This document shows, in pieces, positions 33,754 through 43,727 of a stretch of 64,000 nucleotides of DNA. Below the pieces are notes generated by a model. It saw only the letters and a program-made list of their open reading frames with translations, made no database searches and was not told the origin of the DNA. Position 1 is the stretch's first letter. Every line of letters begins with the position of its first letter. The stretch covers positions 62,001 through 126,000 of the forward strand of contig NW_026091547.1 in the NCBI RefSeq assembly GCF_024586455.1, given 5' to 3'. Source of the stretch: Bactrocera neohumeralis. Its lineage: Eukaryota > Arthropoda > Insecta > Diptera > Tephritidae. The translations under genes and the position numbers were made by a program.

Positions 33754-35862
33754 CCAGCTGACCCCCCAGCCGTTGTCTTGCGTGAAATTATGTATTTTGA
33801 AATGAAAAAAAAGTTAAATTTAACATTTCATTTTTTTTCAATGTAACGCAGCTTGATAAACAACATTTTTTGGTTTCTGTTCCGGTGTACAGAAAATATG
33901 TTTTTTCGTGAGCACGCCACGTATATCTGGCCCTGTGAAAAACATAGCATTTCCAAATTTATGCCATACACTATGCGACTATCCTTGTGTCCTGTTAATT
34001 GTCATCCCAAATGTAATTTTTACTGGAAACGGAATACGCTTGAACTGAAATGGCAAATCGTTAGAACTCAAAGGAATTCGTAGAATCAAGCATTCTGCCA
34101 CTAGTATTCGATAGATGCGTCACAATCAGTCGGGTTCCATTACACAGTTTCGGCGCATGCAGATTGCGAAACATAATAACGACAATTTAGAAATTCCACT
34201 GGATAATTCACGGCGTCGTCTTCATTGTCAAGACGATCGATCCATTTGTATGAGCGCAAGTCTCCCGGAATTTGTCTTTGTATCTTCTAGTTTAAGTCAA
34301 CAACATCGGTATTTTTGGCAGCTAACATTGCGCGTGCACTTAAGGAATCGTAGTTACGATAATTTGGCCAATGTCCGAACATTCGTGATGAGTTCATCTT
34401 TCGTGAATTGATAAACGGCGGATGCAATTGATATCAAACCACCGGAAGTATCAACCGGAATTGACCCATTTCCAATTTTTAGCGAAGACGATGTAAAATG
34501 TCTTCGGCCATGTCATTTTTGTTCGTATCCCATAATTGACGCGGATTTGAAGGCTGATATGTCGAAAAGATTATCGCGAAAGGTGTGCGAACTTCATTTG
34601 CATTTCAGTTTTTAACATGTTTCAGCTTTGTAACTGCTAACATGCTTCTAAAAAAATTGTACGCACCGTACCATTGACAGTATGCAATGACTCAAATGAA
34701 ATTCAACCACGTACATTTATCAATAGCAACCTATTGCAGTTCACGTATCGACCCATTTGATACTTGCTGATCTCATCCCGTTCAAAACCAATAATCGCCA
34801 CGTTGCTTTCTTTGCTGAACCATGTGCTGTCAACTTTGATATTCACTATTTTAAATTGAATGCTGAATGGTTTGCCATTGTCCAGTTTGTGTTTCCGAAA
34901 AAAAAGTACGTGGATAGTGTTTCGTGCATTTATTGTCAGACATACAAACCGAAAAGGTATTGTGGCATCCGCAAGGTCCATGAACCGTATTGGTTTTCAC
35001 CACTTCGAACAATATTGGATCTTTCTCTGGATTAGGAATTTTCGCAGAAACGAGTTCATCAATTTGATGTGGTGTAACCATCATCCACCCTCCAAAGAAG
35101 AATGTATGCGTGCGGCAAAGCTCTCTTTTGCCACTCAACAGAGTAAATCTAGCATCTAACAGCACCACACATAAGTCCATCAAACATCGTAACTGTTGTT
35201 TGAAAAGTCGTGCAGTGACATCGCGACGATCGCTTGCTGATTGACCGGCATCCATATTTCCGCACGTATGTCATCGCATCCTGGGACTACTCGTTCGTGT
35301 GGCTTGGGCTGCCAATGTATGTATGTTGACGCCAAAAGGAACGCCGAGCGATATTAGCGCGACTTCTTCGTGGCATCGTAACAAATTCACACATAATGTT
35401 TTCACAGAATAACTTTCAATACTTTTTTTTGAATAGCCGGAATAAAAAAAACATATGACAAATTTGAGAGATTCAAATAATGGAAAAACAATGTAAAAAA
35501 AATTTAAAATTAAAAAAATTAATTTTTTTTTAAATTACTTCTTGGAATTATTCAATTTTCCGACTTTTTCTAACGAAAAGCATACAGTTTTTTATTTCTA
35601 AACCTTCCCCGATCCACAGCGAACAACCTCTGAAAATTTCATCAAGATTGGTTCAGCCGTTCTCGAGCATTAGCGTTACTAACAAACAAAGATTCTTTCG
35701 TTTGTATGGGAAAAAGAATGCTCTACTTTTAGGGGTTTTCCGGCAATTATTCGAATTTTTCCTCAATGAATATTTGGAAAAAGGATTGGCCAAATTGGTC
35801 TTGGCGTTGTTGAGTTATGCGCTTAGCAACACATTTTGCGAATAATTTTTATATACATATAA
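33754..35862 (-). mobile_element. Helitron remnant, copy 2
   Basis: On the minus strand the 3' end is 'gacaacggctggggggtcag' followed by CTGG at 33757-33754 and T, a CTRR-T terminus. The 5' region near 35580-35862 contains 'gttagtaacgctaatgctcg' shared with Helitron copy 1, and further out 'tcgcaaaatgtgttgctaag', the AT-rich start type of fly Helitrons. Insertion between A and T is consistent with the flanks. The 5' border is approximate. Confidence 0.85.
33860..35310 (-). pseudogene. Helitron Rep-helicase remnant
   Basis: In minus-strand order: a piece before the catalytic core ('NQQAIVAM' near 35240); then 35200-34850 with 'ARLFKQQLRCLMDL', 'DELVSAKIPNPEKDPILFEV', 'VHGPCG' and 'CTKHYPRTF' (Rep domain flank); 'VNIKV' and 'DEISKYQMGRYV' (34860-34740); then helicase C-terminal blocks near 34410-33880 ('ARAMLAAKN', 'DNEDDAVNYPVEFLN', 'APKLCNGTRLIV'). 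Much of the helicase core is deleted and frames shift repeatedly, so it is inactive. It preserves the Rep part that copy 1 lacks. Confidence 0.85.
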
Positions 35863-36336
35863 GGTATCAAAAGTTTCACTTTTAACATTTTAAAAAAGAT
35901 TATGTAATGAGTTACATAAAGTATTTGTATTTGTAATAATTTAAAAATTATTTATAAATATTTTGTGAAAAAATTTCAAATATTTTTTTCTAGAGTTTTC
36001 AAAATACTTGTAAGAATTTTTAAAAATATTTTTTTTAGTTAAAAAAAAAACTATATACTATATTTTTAACATTTTATGTATATCATTAATATGTTTTAAT
36101 AATACTACCACTTATCAATCTTTTTAAAGATCCTCCTCTTGGCACACCCTTCATGAGCACAATCGGTGCAGTAGAACTATAAACACATACATATGCAAGG
36201 ACAAAACTCCAAACCAATTAGAGCCCACCAACAAATAATTACAATGCATACTACATCATTGCAGTGGCAAAGAACGTATAAATATAAAAATTAAACACTC
36301 GTTGTCCGCGTAATTCCGTGCATGTGTGCCTCTCTT
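35863..36336. other. Non-coding stretch, nothing recognised
   Basis: AT-rich with runs of A and T; no gene or shared repeat. Confidence 0.5.
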
Positions 36337-36868
36337 TATACTCTCGCAACAAAGATGCTAAGGAGAGTATTATAGTTTTGTTCACATAACGGTTGTTTGT
36401 AAGTCCTAAAACTAAAAGAGTCAGATACAGGGTTATATATATGTGATCAGGGTGACGAGTAGAGTTGAAATCCGGACGTCTGTCTGTCCCTCCGTCCGTG
36501 CAAGCTGTAACTTGAGTAAAAATTGAGATATCATGATGAAACTTGGTACACGTACTTATTTATTGGCTCCATAGGAAGGTTAAGTTCGAAGATAGGCAAA
36601 ATCGGCGCACTGCCACGCCCACAAAATGGCGAAAACCGAAAACCTATAAAGTGTCATAACTAAGCCATAAATAAAGATATTAAAGTGAAATTTGGCACAA
36701 AAGATCGCATTAGGGAGGGGCATATTTGGACGTAATTTTTTTGGAAAAGTGGGCGTGCCCCGCCCCTACTAAGTTTTTTTGTACATATCTCGGGAAATAC
36801 TATAGCTATGTCAACGAAACTCTATAGAGAGAAGAAATGGCAGAAGGAAGCTGCACCCAGGCTTTTTT
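36337..36868 (+). repeat. Family A repeat, copy 3 (3' truncated)
   Basis: Starts TATACTCTCGCAACAAAG and follows copy 2 to 'ctgcacccaggcttttttta', with an internal deletion near 36830. A new copy starts immediately afterwards, so the two are arranged head to tail. Confidence 0.9.
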
Positions 36869-36965
36869 TATATTCTCTCAACAAAGTTGCTAAGGAGAGT
36901 ATTTTAGTTTTGTTCACATAACGGTTGTTTGTAAGTCCTAAAACTAAAAGAGTCAGATATAGGGT

Positions 36966-36971
36966 TATATA
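36966..36971. repeat. Target site duplication TATATA (left)
   Basis: TATATA immediately before the LTR at 36972, repeated at 39215-39220 after the other LTR. Gypsy-type insect retroviruses are known to favour YRYRYR sites such as this. Confidence 0.92.
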
Positions 36972-37282
36972 AGTTAAAAAACGTTTCGTTATTTTTACTA
37001 AAAAAAATGTTTTCTGGGAGCTATGCTCCTTTATTGAATTCCACTTAAGAACTGAATTTTACAATTATTTACGCTTAACTCTAAACCTACGTTTGCCGCT
37101 GCAACGGGTATGGAGTTTGCTGACGCTGCGCTTCCCACAGGTTGGCACTTCGCTGACGTTGCGCTTCCCACGAGTTGCCACTACACGTGTCGCACTCTCA
37201 GCGATTTAGTGGTGTCATATTATATTGCTTTGTATCATATGATATTAATGCATCATATGATACTCTTTAAATGGTGCTAACT
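36972..37282 (-). repeat. 3' LTR of the errantivirus-type element
   Basis: On the minus strand it runs from AGTTAGCACC to TTTTTTAACT, so the ends are inverted AGTTA/TAACT. It is 311 bp, longer than the other LTR because a roughly 35-bp unit ('cgctgacgttgcgcttccca' type) near 37150 is duplicated. Confidence 0.92.
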
Positions 37283-37293
37283 AGTCCCCCCTT
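37283..37293 (-). other. Polypurine tract before the 3' LTR
   Basis: Minus strand 'aaggggggact' directly precedes the LTR start AGTTAGC; it would prime plus-strand DNA synthesis. Confidence 0.7.
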
Positions 37294-37600
37294 GAAATTC
37301 AAACGTCCTCGTTTGAGTCTTTAGGTGTATTGAAAGTTTGGTTGAGTCCTTCTATTGGTCCCGTTTAAAAATGTAAATTCGTTGTTTATTGAAATTTCTC
37401 CGATGTATTTTCCAGGTCCCATTTTCTCTATAGTTGGGATATGCTGATTGTTGACCTCCGTGCAGTTTGGCAAAGACTTTTTAAAAGATTATTCATACAA
37501 GTATCATTACTTAAATCTACTACATTATTGCTTAAGCATATTTGTAGGGAATTGTATTTCTTACAATAATTTTCTATTCCATAAATTCCCTTTTCGCAGT

Positions 37601-37873
37601 TTAAAGTTGTATTAAAATTGATTTTATTGATTCTCCCGTTATGTTTCGCTGCTTAGTATCTAATGTTTTACAATTTTGGTTATCTACGGTTGGGAGGCTA
37701 ACAATATAAATTATAATTTTGCCATTAGTTGCAATTTTTACTTCGGAAGTTTCGAGTGCTTCGTCTAAATTTACATATGAAATATTGTTATTGTCTATTA
37801 CTTCCTTCACAATATTTATTTCTTCATTTAATAGAATAAAAGAATTTATTATGTTGGCTTTTGCCCAATGCAT
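37601..37873 (-). pseudogene. env fragment of the errantivirus-type element
   Basis: A 90-codon open stretch with Asn/Ile-rich helical sequence ('KANIINSFILLNEEI', 'EVIDNNNISYVNLDEAL') of the type found in the middle of gypsy-group envelope proteins. No signal peptide, cleavage site or membrane anchor is seen. Assignment rests on position before the 3' LTR and composition, so it is moderate. Confidence 0.55.
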
Positions 37874-38009
37874 TGTGTGTGCAATATTTAAAATTTCTTC
37901 CTTAATTATTTCTAATTTGTATTCTAGCTGTAAAAATGTTTCAATTTCTAAACTTTTTCTTTTTGTATGGTTTTAATTATATTATTTGTGATATTTTTTA
38001 TCTCGCTAA

Positions 38010-38342
38010 TTAAATTCTGTCTACGCTCTTCCTCCAGGAGTTAAATTCTCCTGGTCGTCCTGAAAATTTCCTAAGGCATTTAACCTTGTCCGGAATTTTA
38101 TCTAGTTCGTTTATGTTATTCGCGTTCAGTGTTACACTGTGGTCGGATTCGGTAAAGTCAGTAATATTCTGAGTACTCATTCGTTCGAGTACTTCTCGAA
38201 CTATTGTCGTTATGGAAGTTGGGTTAGGGGTGGGAGGGTTTAAAGGATGGTTGGAGGGATTTGTAGGATGGGTGGTTTGCCCATAGTCTATCCTCATTTG
38301 ATTTAATTGTTCAATTAGCTCCTCAGCTGTATCCGGCATTAT
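38010..38342 (-). pseudogene. gag N-terminal fragment of the errantivirus-type element
   Basis: Starts at the Met of 'MPDTAEELIEQLNQMR' (38342). It has a Pro/Asn-rich linker and ends with 'LRKFSGRPGEFNSWRKSVD', which resembles the 'F.G.P.E...W' start of the gypsy-group capsid region. It breaks off at 38010, where the pol deletion joins it to env-side sequence. It lies downstream of the PBS as expected for gag. Confidence 0.65.
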
Positions 38343-38910
38343 GATAATCTTTTCTTTTAAGTTAATTAGTTCTTTAAAAAAAAAATTTCTTTGTAATAGC
38401 ACTTTCTTTGACAGTATTAGAATCTTTTTGCAAAGCTTACGTTAATTTAAGGCTTTTTTTTCCTTTTTTGTATCGGATAATTAATTTCTTTCAATTCAAG
38501 TTTCGTATTCTTTATAATAATAATATTCTTTATAATTTCTTTTTTTCTTTTTGTGTCGAATAATTATTTTCTTTCAATTCGAATTCCGTATTCTTTATGA
38601 TATTCTTTATAATAGTCTTAAAATATAATATTTTATAAATCTTACATTAGGTGTTGCCAGCTTTCCATAGGATGTTGTGATGCGCTCCGGGGTTGTCCCT
38701 TTTCTTTAACAGTACTGAGGTCCCTCGGCGTTTAAAAATCCCACGTTGTGCGTTGTAGCCGCTCGTTAGCACAGTATTTATTGTATTTACACTTTTCGCG
38801 TAGCCTTACTTTTTATTTTCAGGCTTTTTTCCTTTTCTATTCACAATCACTACCGTTCGCCACTCGCGATGCCTTACTTTTTGTTTTTCAGGCAATTACC
38901 ACTTTCGCGC

Positions 38911-38932
38911 GCTGGTCCCTGCTCGGGCGCCA
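38911..38932 (-). other. Primer binding site (tRNA-Lys type)
   Basis: Minus strand TGGCGCCCGAGCAGGGACC immediately follows the 5' LTR end (...TTTTTTAACT). TGGCGCCC is complementary to the 3' end of lysine tRNA, the primer used by many retroviruses and some insect gypsy-group elements. Confidence 0.85.
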
Positions 38933-39214
38933 GTTAAAAAACGTTTCGTTATTTTTACTAAAAAAATGTTTTCTGGGAGCTATGCTCCTTTATTGAATTC
39001 CACTTAAGAACTGAATTTTACAATTATTTACGCTTAACTCTAAACCTACGTTTGCCGCTGCAACGGGTATGGAGTTTGCTGACGCTGCGCTTCCCACAGG
39101 TTGGCACTACACGTGTCGCACTCTCAGCGATTTAGTGGTGTCATATTATATTGCTTTGTATCATATGATATTAATGCATCATATGATACTCTTTAAATGT
39201 ATGGGGTGCTAACT
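38932..39214 (-). repeat. 5' LTR of the errantivirus-type element
   Basis: 283 bp, matching the LTR at 36972-37282 almost throughout. It lacks the 35-bp duplication and has 'atgtatggggtgct' where the other has 'atggtgct'. Apart from these indels few differences are visible, which suggests a young insertion. Confidence 0.92.
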
Positions 39215-39220
39215 TATATA
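39215..39220. repeat. Target site duplication TATATA (right)
   Basis: Matches 36966-36971. Confidence 0.92.
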
Positions 39221-40160
39221 CCAAAGTGATCAGGGTGACGAGTAGAGTTAAAATCCGGATGTCTGTCTGTCCGTCCGTCCGTCCGTCCGTGCAAGCTGTA
39301 ACTTGAGTAAAAATTGAGATATCATGATGAAACTTGGTACACGTATTTCTTGGCTCCATAAGAAGATTAAGTTCGAAGATGGGCGAAATCGGCTCACTGT
39401 TACGCCCACAAAATGGCGAAAACCGAAATCCTATAAAGTGTCATAACTAAGCTATAAATAAAGATATTAAAGTGAAATTTAGCACAAAGGATCTCATTAG
39501 AGAGAAGCATATTTGTAAGTAATTTTCTTGGAAAAGTGGGTGTAGCCCCGCCCCCTACTAAGTTTTTTGTACATATCTTGGAAACTACTATAGCTATGTC
39601 AACCAAACTCTATGGAGTCGTTTTCCTCAGGCACTTCCAAATACAGTTTAAAAATGGAAGAAATTGGATAATAACCACGCCCACCTCCCATACAAAGGTT
39701 ATGTTGAAAATCACTAAAAGTGCATTAACCGACTAACAAAAAACGTCAGAAACACTAAATTTTACGGAAGAAATGGCAGAAGGAAGCTGCACCCAGGCTT
39801 TTTTTAAAATTGAAAATGGGCGTGGCGTCTCCCACTTATAGACCAAAAACCATATGTCAGGAACTACTCCACCGATTTCAATGAAATTCGGTATATAATA
39901 TTTTCTTAACACCCTGATGACATGTACGAAATATGGATGAAATCGGTTCACAACCACGCCTTCTTCCAATATAACGCTATTTTGAATTCCATCTGATGCC
40001 TTCTCTGTATAATATATACATTAGGAACCAATGATGATAGCGGAATAAAACTTTACACAAATATGTAAATGACGGATAATGAAATCACGATTATCACTTT
40101 ATCATGCGAGAGTATAAAATGTTCCGTGACAACCGAACTTAGCCCTTCCTTACTTGCTTA

Positions 40161-40333
40161 AATTGAAAATGGGCGTGTTGTCGCCCACTTATGGACCAAA
40201 AACCATATCTCAGGAACTACTAATCTAATTAATTTTACAGTAAAATAAAAAAATATGTAAATGACGGATAATGAAATCTTGATTATCACTTTATCATGCG
40301 GTGACACCCGAACTTAGCCCTTCTTTACTTGTT
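40161..40333 (+). repeat. Family A repeat, copy 5 (short, internally deleted)
   Basis: Starts within 'gaaaatgggcgtg...cgcccacttatgg', skips much of the 3' half, and ends 'cacccgaacttagcccttc' 'tttacttgtt'. It lies between copy 4 and the inverted copy 6. Confidence 0.85.
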
Positions 40334-40354
40334 AATGTAACTAATGTAAATGTA

Positions 40355-41461
40355 AAACAAGTAAGGAAGGGCTAAGTTCGGGTGTCACCGAACATTTTAT
40401 ACTCTCGCATGGTAAAGTGATAATCGAGATTTCATAATACGTCATTTACATATTTTTCAAATACCGTATTTTTGTAAAGTTTTATTCCGCTATCATCATT
40501 GGTTCCTAAAGTACATATGTACTCGTATTATACAGAGAAGGCATCAGATGGAATTCAAAATAGCTTTATATTGGAAGAAGGCGTGGTTGCGAACCGATTT
40601 CACCCATATTTCGTACATGTCATCAGGGTGTTAAGAAAATATTATATACCGAATTTCATTGAAATCGGTCTAGTAGCTCCTGAGATATGGTTATTGGTCC
40701 ATAAGTGGGCGGCGCCACGCCCATTTTCAATTTTTAAAAAAAGCCTGGGTGCAGCTTCCTTCTGCCACTTCTTCCGTAAAATTTAGTGTTTCTGACGTTT
40801 TTTGTTAGTCGGTTATCGCACTTTTAGTGATTTTGAACATAACCTTTGTATGGGAGGTGGGCGTGGTTATTATCCGATTTCTTCCATTTTTGAACTGTAC
40901 ATGGAAATGCCTGAAGGAAACGACTCTGTAGACCTTGGTTGACATAGCTATAGTAGTTTCCGAGATATGTACAAAAAACTTAGTAGGGGGCGGGGCCACG
41001 CCCACTTTTCCAAAACAATTGCGTCCAAATATACCCTCCCTAATGCGATCCTTTGTGCCAAATTTCACTTTAATATCTTTATTTATGGCTTAGTTATGAC
41101 ACTTTATAGGTTTTCGGTTTCCGCCATTTTGTGGGCGTGGCAGTGGGCCGATTTTGCCCATCTTCGAACTTAACCTTCTTATGGAGCCAAGGAATACGTG
41201 TACCAAGTTTCATCATGATATCTCAATTTTTACTCAAGTTACAGCTTGCACGGACGGACGGACAGACGGACGGACGGACGGACAGACGGGACGGACGGAC
41301 GGACGGACAGACAGACATCCGGATTTCGACTCTACTCGTCGCCCTGATCACTTTGGTATATATAACCCTATATCTGACTCTTTTAGTTTTAGGACTTACA
41401 AACAACCGTTATGTGAACAAAACTATAATACTCTCGTTAGCAACATTGTTGCGAGAGTATA
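40355..41461 (-). repeat. Family A repeat, copy 6 (complete, inverted)
   Basis: The reverse complement of copy 2 from 'aaacaagtaaggaagggc' to 'gcgagagtata'. It contains the tetranucleotide tract as (ACGG)n at 41247-41312 and the 'cgttagcaacattgttgcg' hairpin at the end. With copies 3-5 it makes a cluster about 5 kb long containing a large inverted arrangement. Confidence 0.93.
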
Positions 41462-41823
41462 AAAATTATCAATGAATAAAATAACAATAATTCACGTATT
41501 TGGCAGTATGGTGCTGATATTTGTGGTTGTTGGCAATGCTCAGCTGCACTCTGTTTTTGTTATAGTCATTGAATATTAATAATTTAAGTAATGTTGACGC
41601 TGATGATGCTTCATTACTAACTAATTTTTACACATACACACATTATTTATTTGAATTAAGTCTAATTGAAATTTTTCATTTACCTTTTTATAGAGAAAAT
41701 TATTTGTTTGAGTGCTTGCCAAATGGAAAATATTATTTAATGAATATTCAAAAGCAAGTTAAATGACTACAAATTCCTCACCTTATTTACGTGCGCTTCA
41801 TTTATTCGCTGCTAATATGTGAT
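41462..41823. other. Non-coding stretch, nothing recognised
   Basis: AT-rich; no gene. It ends with TGTGATT (41818-41824), the likely left target duplication of the next RTE copy. Confidence 0.5.
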
Positions 41824-43080
41824 TTCGTTTGCGATGGTCGTCATCAAAAGGGGGGTCTCTCATCCGAGGCAGTTGGTAATCCCCAAACCCAGCGCACAAC
41901 CCTGTGTAGGGGATGTTTCGTCTTCTCATTTTAGCTCGCCTTCGAACGGATGTTCTTAGGCTACCCAGAGGATACTTGGTCAAAGACCGGAAGTTGTGAG
42001 CTGCTTGAGCCATGTGTAAAAGAATCGTTTCTGGCCACTCCCAAGTGAATGGCGATCGAAGAACTTTCCTCACTTGCGTGAACTTCTACACATGACTCCA
42101 AATCGACACACACCATCTCTTCGTCGATTTCAAAGCTGCTTTCGACAGCACGAAAAGGAGCTGTCTTTATACCGCGATGTCTGAATTTGGTATCCCCGCA
42201 AAACTAATACGGCTGTGTAAACTGACGTTGAGCAACGCGAAAAGTTCCGTCAGGATCGGGAAGGACCTCTCCGAGCCGTTCGATACCAAACGAGGTTTCA
42301 GACAAGGCGACTTCCTATCGTGCGACTTCTTCAACCTGCTTCTGGAGAAAATAGTTCGAGCTGCAGAACTAAATAGAGAAGTACCATCTTCTATAAGAGT
42401 GTATTGATATTGATATCATCGGCCTCAACACCCGCGCCGTTAGTTCTGCTTTCTCCAGGCTGGACAAGGAAGCACAGAAAATGGGTCTGGCAGTGAACGA
42501 GGGCAAGACGAAATATCTCCTGTCATCAAACAAACAGTCGTCGCACTCGCGACTTGGCTCTCACGTCACTGTTGACAGTTATAACTTTGAAGTTGTATAT
42601 AATTTCGTCTATTTAGGAACCAGTATTAACACTACCAACAATGTCAGCCTGGAAATCCAACGCAGGATAGCCCTTGCCAACAGGTGCTACTTCGGACTGA
42701 GTAGGCAATTGAAAAGTAAAGTCCTGTCTCGACGAACAAAAGCCAAACTCTATAAGTCGCTCAAAATTCCCGTCCTGCTATATGATGCAGAGGCCTGGAC
42801 GATGTCAGCAACCGATGAGTCGACGTTACGAGTTTTCGAGAGAAAAGTTCTGCGAAAGATTTATGGTCCTTTGCGCATTGGCCACGGCGAATATCGCATT
42901 CGATGGAACGATGAGAGGAAGAACTCCACTCCGTTGGATGGACCAAGTGCAGAAGGACCTGGCTTCGCTTGGAATATCCAGTTGGTGCCACGTAGCGAAA
43001 AAAAGAAACGACTGGCGCGCTGTTGTTAACTCGGCTATAATCGCGTAAGCGGTGTCTACGCCAATTAAGAAGAAGAAGAA
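41824..43080 (+). mobile_element. RTE retrotransposon, copy 2, with 5' inversion
   Basis: The 5' end of the element (matching 17870-18180) lies in reverse at 41824-42100. It is joined at 42100/42101 to the RT domain and 3' end in forward orientation (matching about 19990 onward), and it ends with the (AAG)n tail at 43080. The 1.8 kb between is missing. TGTGATT at 41818-41824 and 43083-43089 is a likely target duplication. This is the product expected of twin priming during LINE integration. The coding part has lost the 'YADD' motif. Confidence 0.88.
42101..43051 (+). pseudogene. RTE reverse transcriptase fragment (copy 2)
   Basis: Frames give 'LFVDFKAAFDS'-type sequence, 'GFRQGDFLSCDF', 'GLAVNEGKTKYLLSS' and 'HVAKKRNDWRAVVNSA'. 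A deletion at about 42402 removes the catalytic YADD box, and another near 42915 removes part of the C-terminus. There is a stop or frame change at each. Inactive. Confidence 0.85.
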
Positions 43081-43727
43081 TGTGTGATTAGTAGTGGTTT
43101 TCTTCAATAATGTATTTGGCATTTATTTTCATTTTTATACTGTTGCAACCAGTTGCTACAGAGTATTATAGTTTTGTTCACCTAACGGTTGTACGTATCA
43201 CCTAAAAATAATCGAGACAGATATACGCAAAAAGTTGAAATCCGGTTGACTGTTTGTCTGTCCGTTCGTCCGTGCAAGCTATAACTTGAGAAAAAAATTG
43301 AGATGGCTTTACGAAACTTAGCACCTACGTTCCTTAGTACAAAAAAAAATTTAGAGTTCGCAGATGGCCGTAATCGGACCGTTATCGGAATAACTAAGCA
43401 TTAAATCTGTAATTTGATACAGAGGATTGCAAGAACAAGAGACACCTGCGGGTAAAAATTTTTGAAAAGTAGGCGTGGCCCCGCCCTCTAGCAAGCTTAA
43501 TGTGCTTATCCCCTAAACCCCTTATGCCACAACAAATAACTTATGAGAAAGCTTTATAAGAACTGGTATAAAAATTAGATGACAGGTGTGGCACCGCCCA
43601 CGAATTTTTACATATGGCTCAAGCAGCTCACGACTTCAGGTTTTAGACCAAGTATCCTCTGGATAGCCTAAGAACATCCGTTCGAAGGCGAGATAAAGTA
43701 AAAAGGCGAAATATCCACTACGCAGAG

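Larger units (their letters stand above)
36972..39214 (-). mobile_element. Errantivirus-type LTR element, pol-deleted, with both LTRs
   Basis: Two LTRs, a TATATA duplication, a tRNA primer site and a purine tract define a minus-strand element of 2.24 kb. Inside are only the start of gag (about 38360-38010) and a piece of env (37873-37601); protease, reverse transcriptase and integrase are absent. It is thus a deletion derivative that could only have moved, or could only be mobilised, with enzymes from another copy. The PBS, PPT and LTR ends look intact. It interrupts family A copy 4. Confidence 0.9.
36869..40160 (+). repeat. Family A repeat, copy 4, split by an LTR element
   Basis: The left part (36869-36971) ends at 'agggttatata'; the right part (39215-40160) resumes at 'tatataccaaagtgatcag', exactly the next bases of the repeat as seen in copy 2. 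The 2.2-kb insert is the errantivirus-type element at 36972-39214. The right part ends with the usual 'gcgagagtataaaatg' and 'ccttccttacttgc'. Confidence 0.93.

Noticed and set aside
34115..34411. 98-codon plus-strand frame
   Set aside because: Opposite strand of the Helitron helicase remnant.
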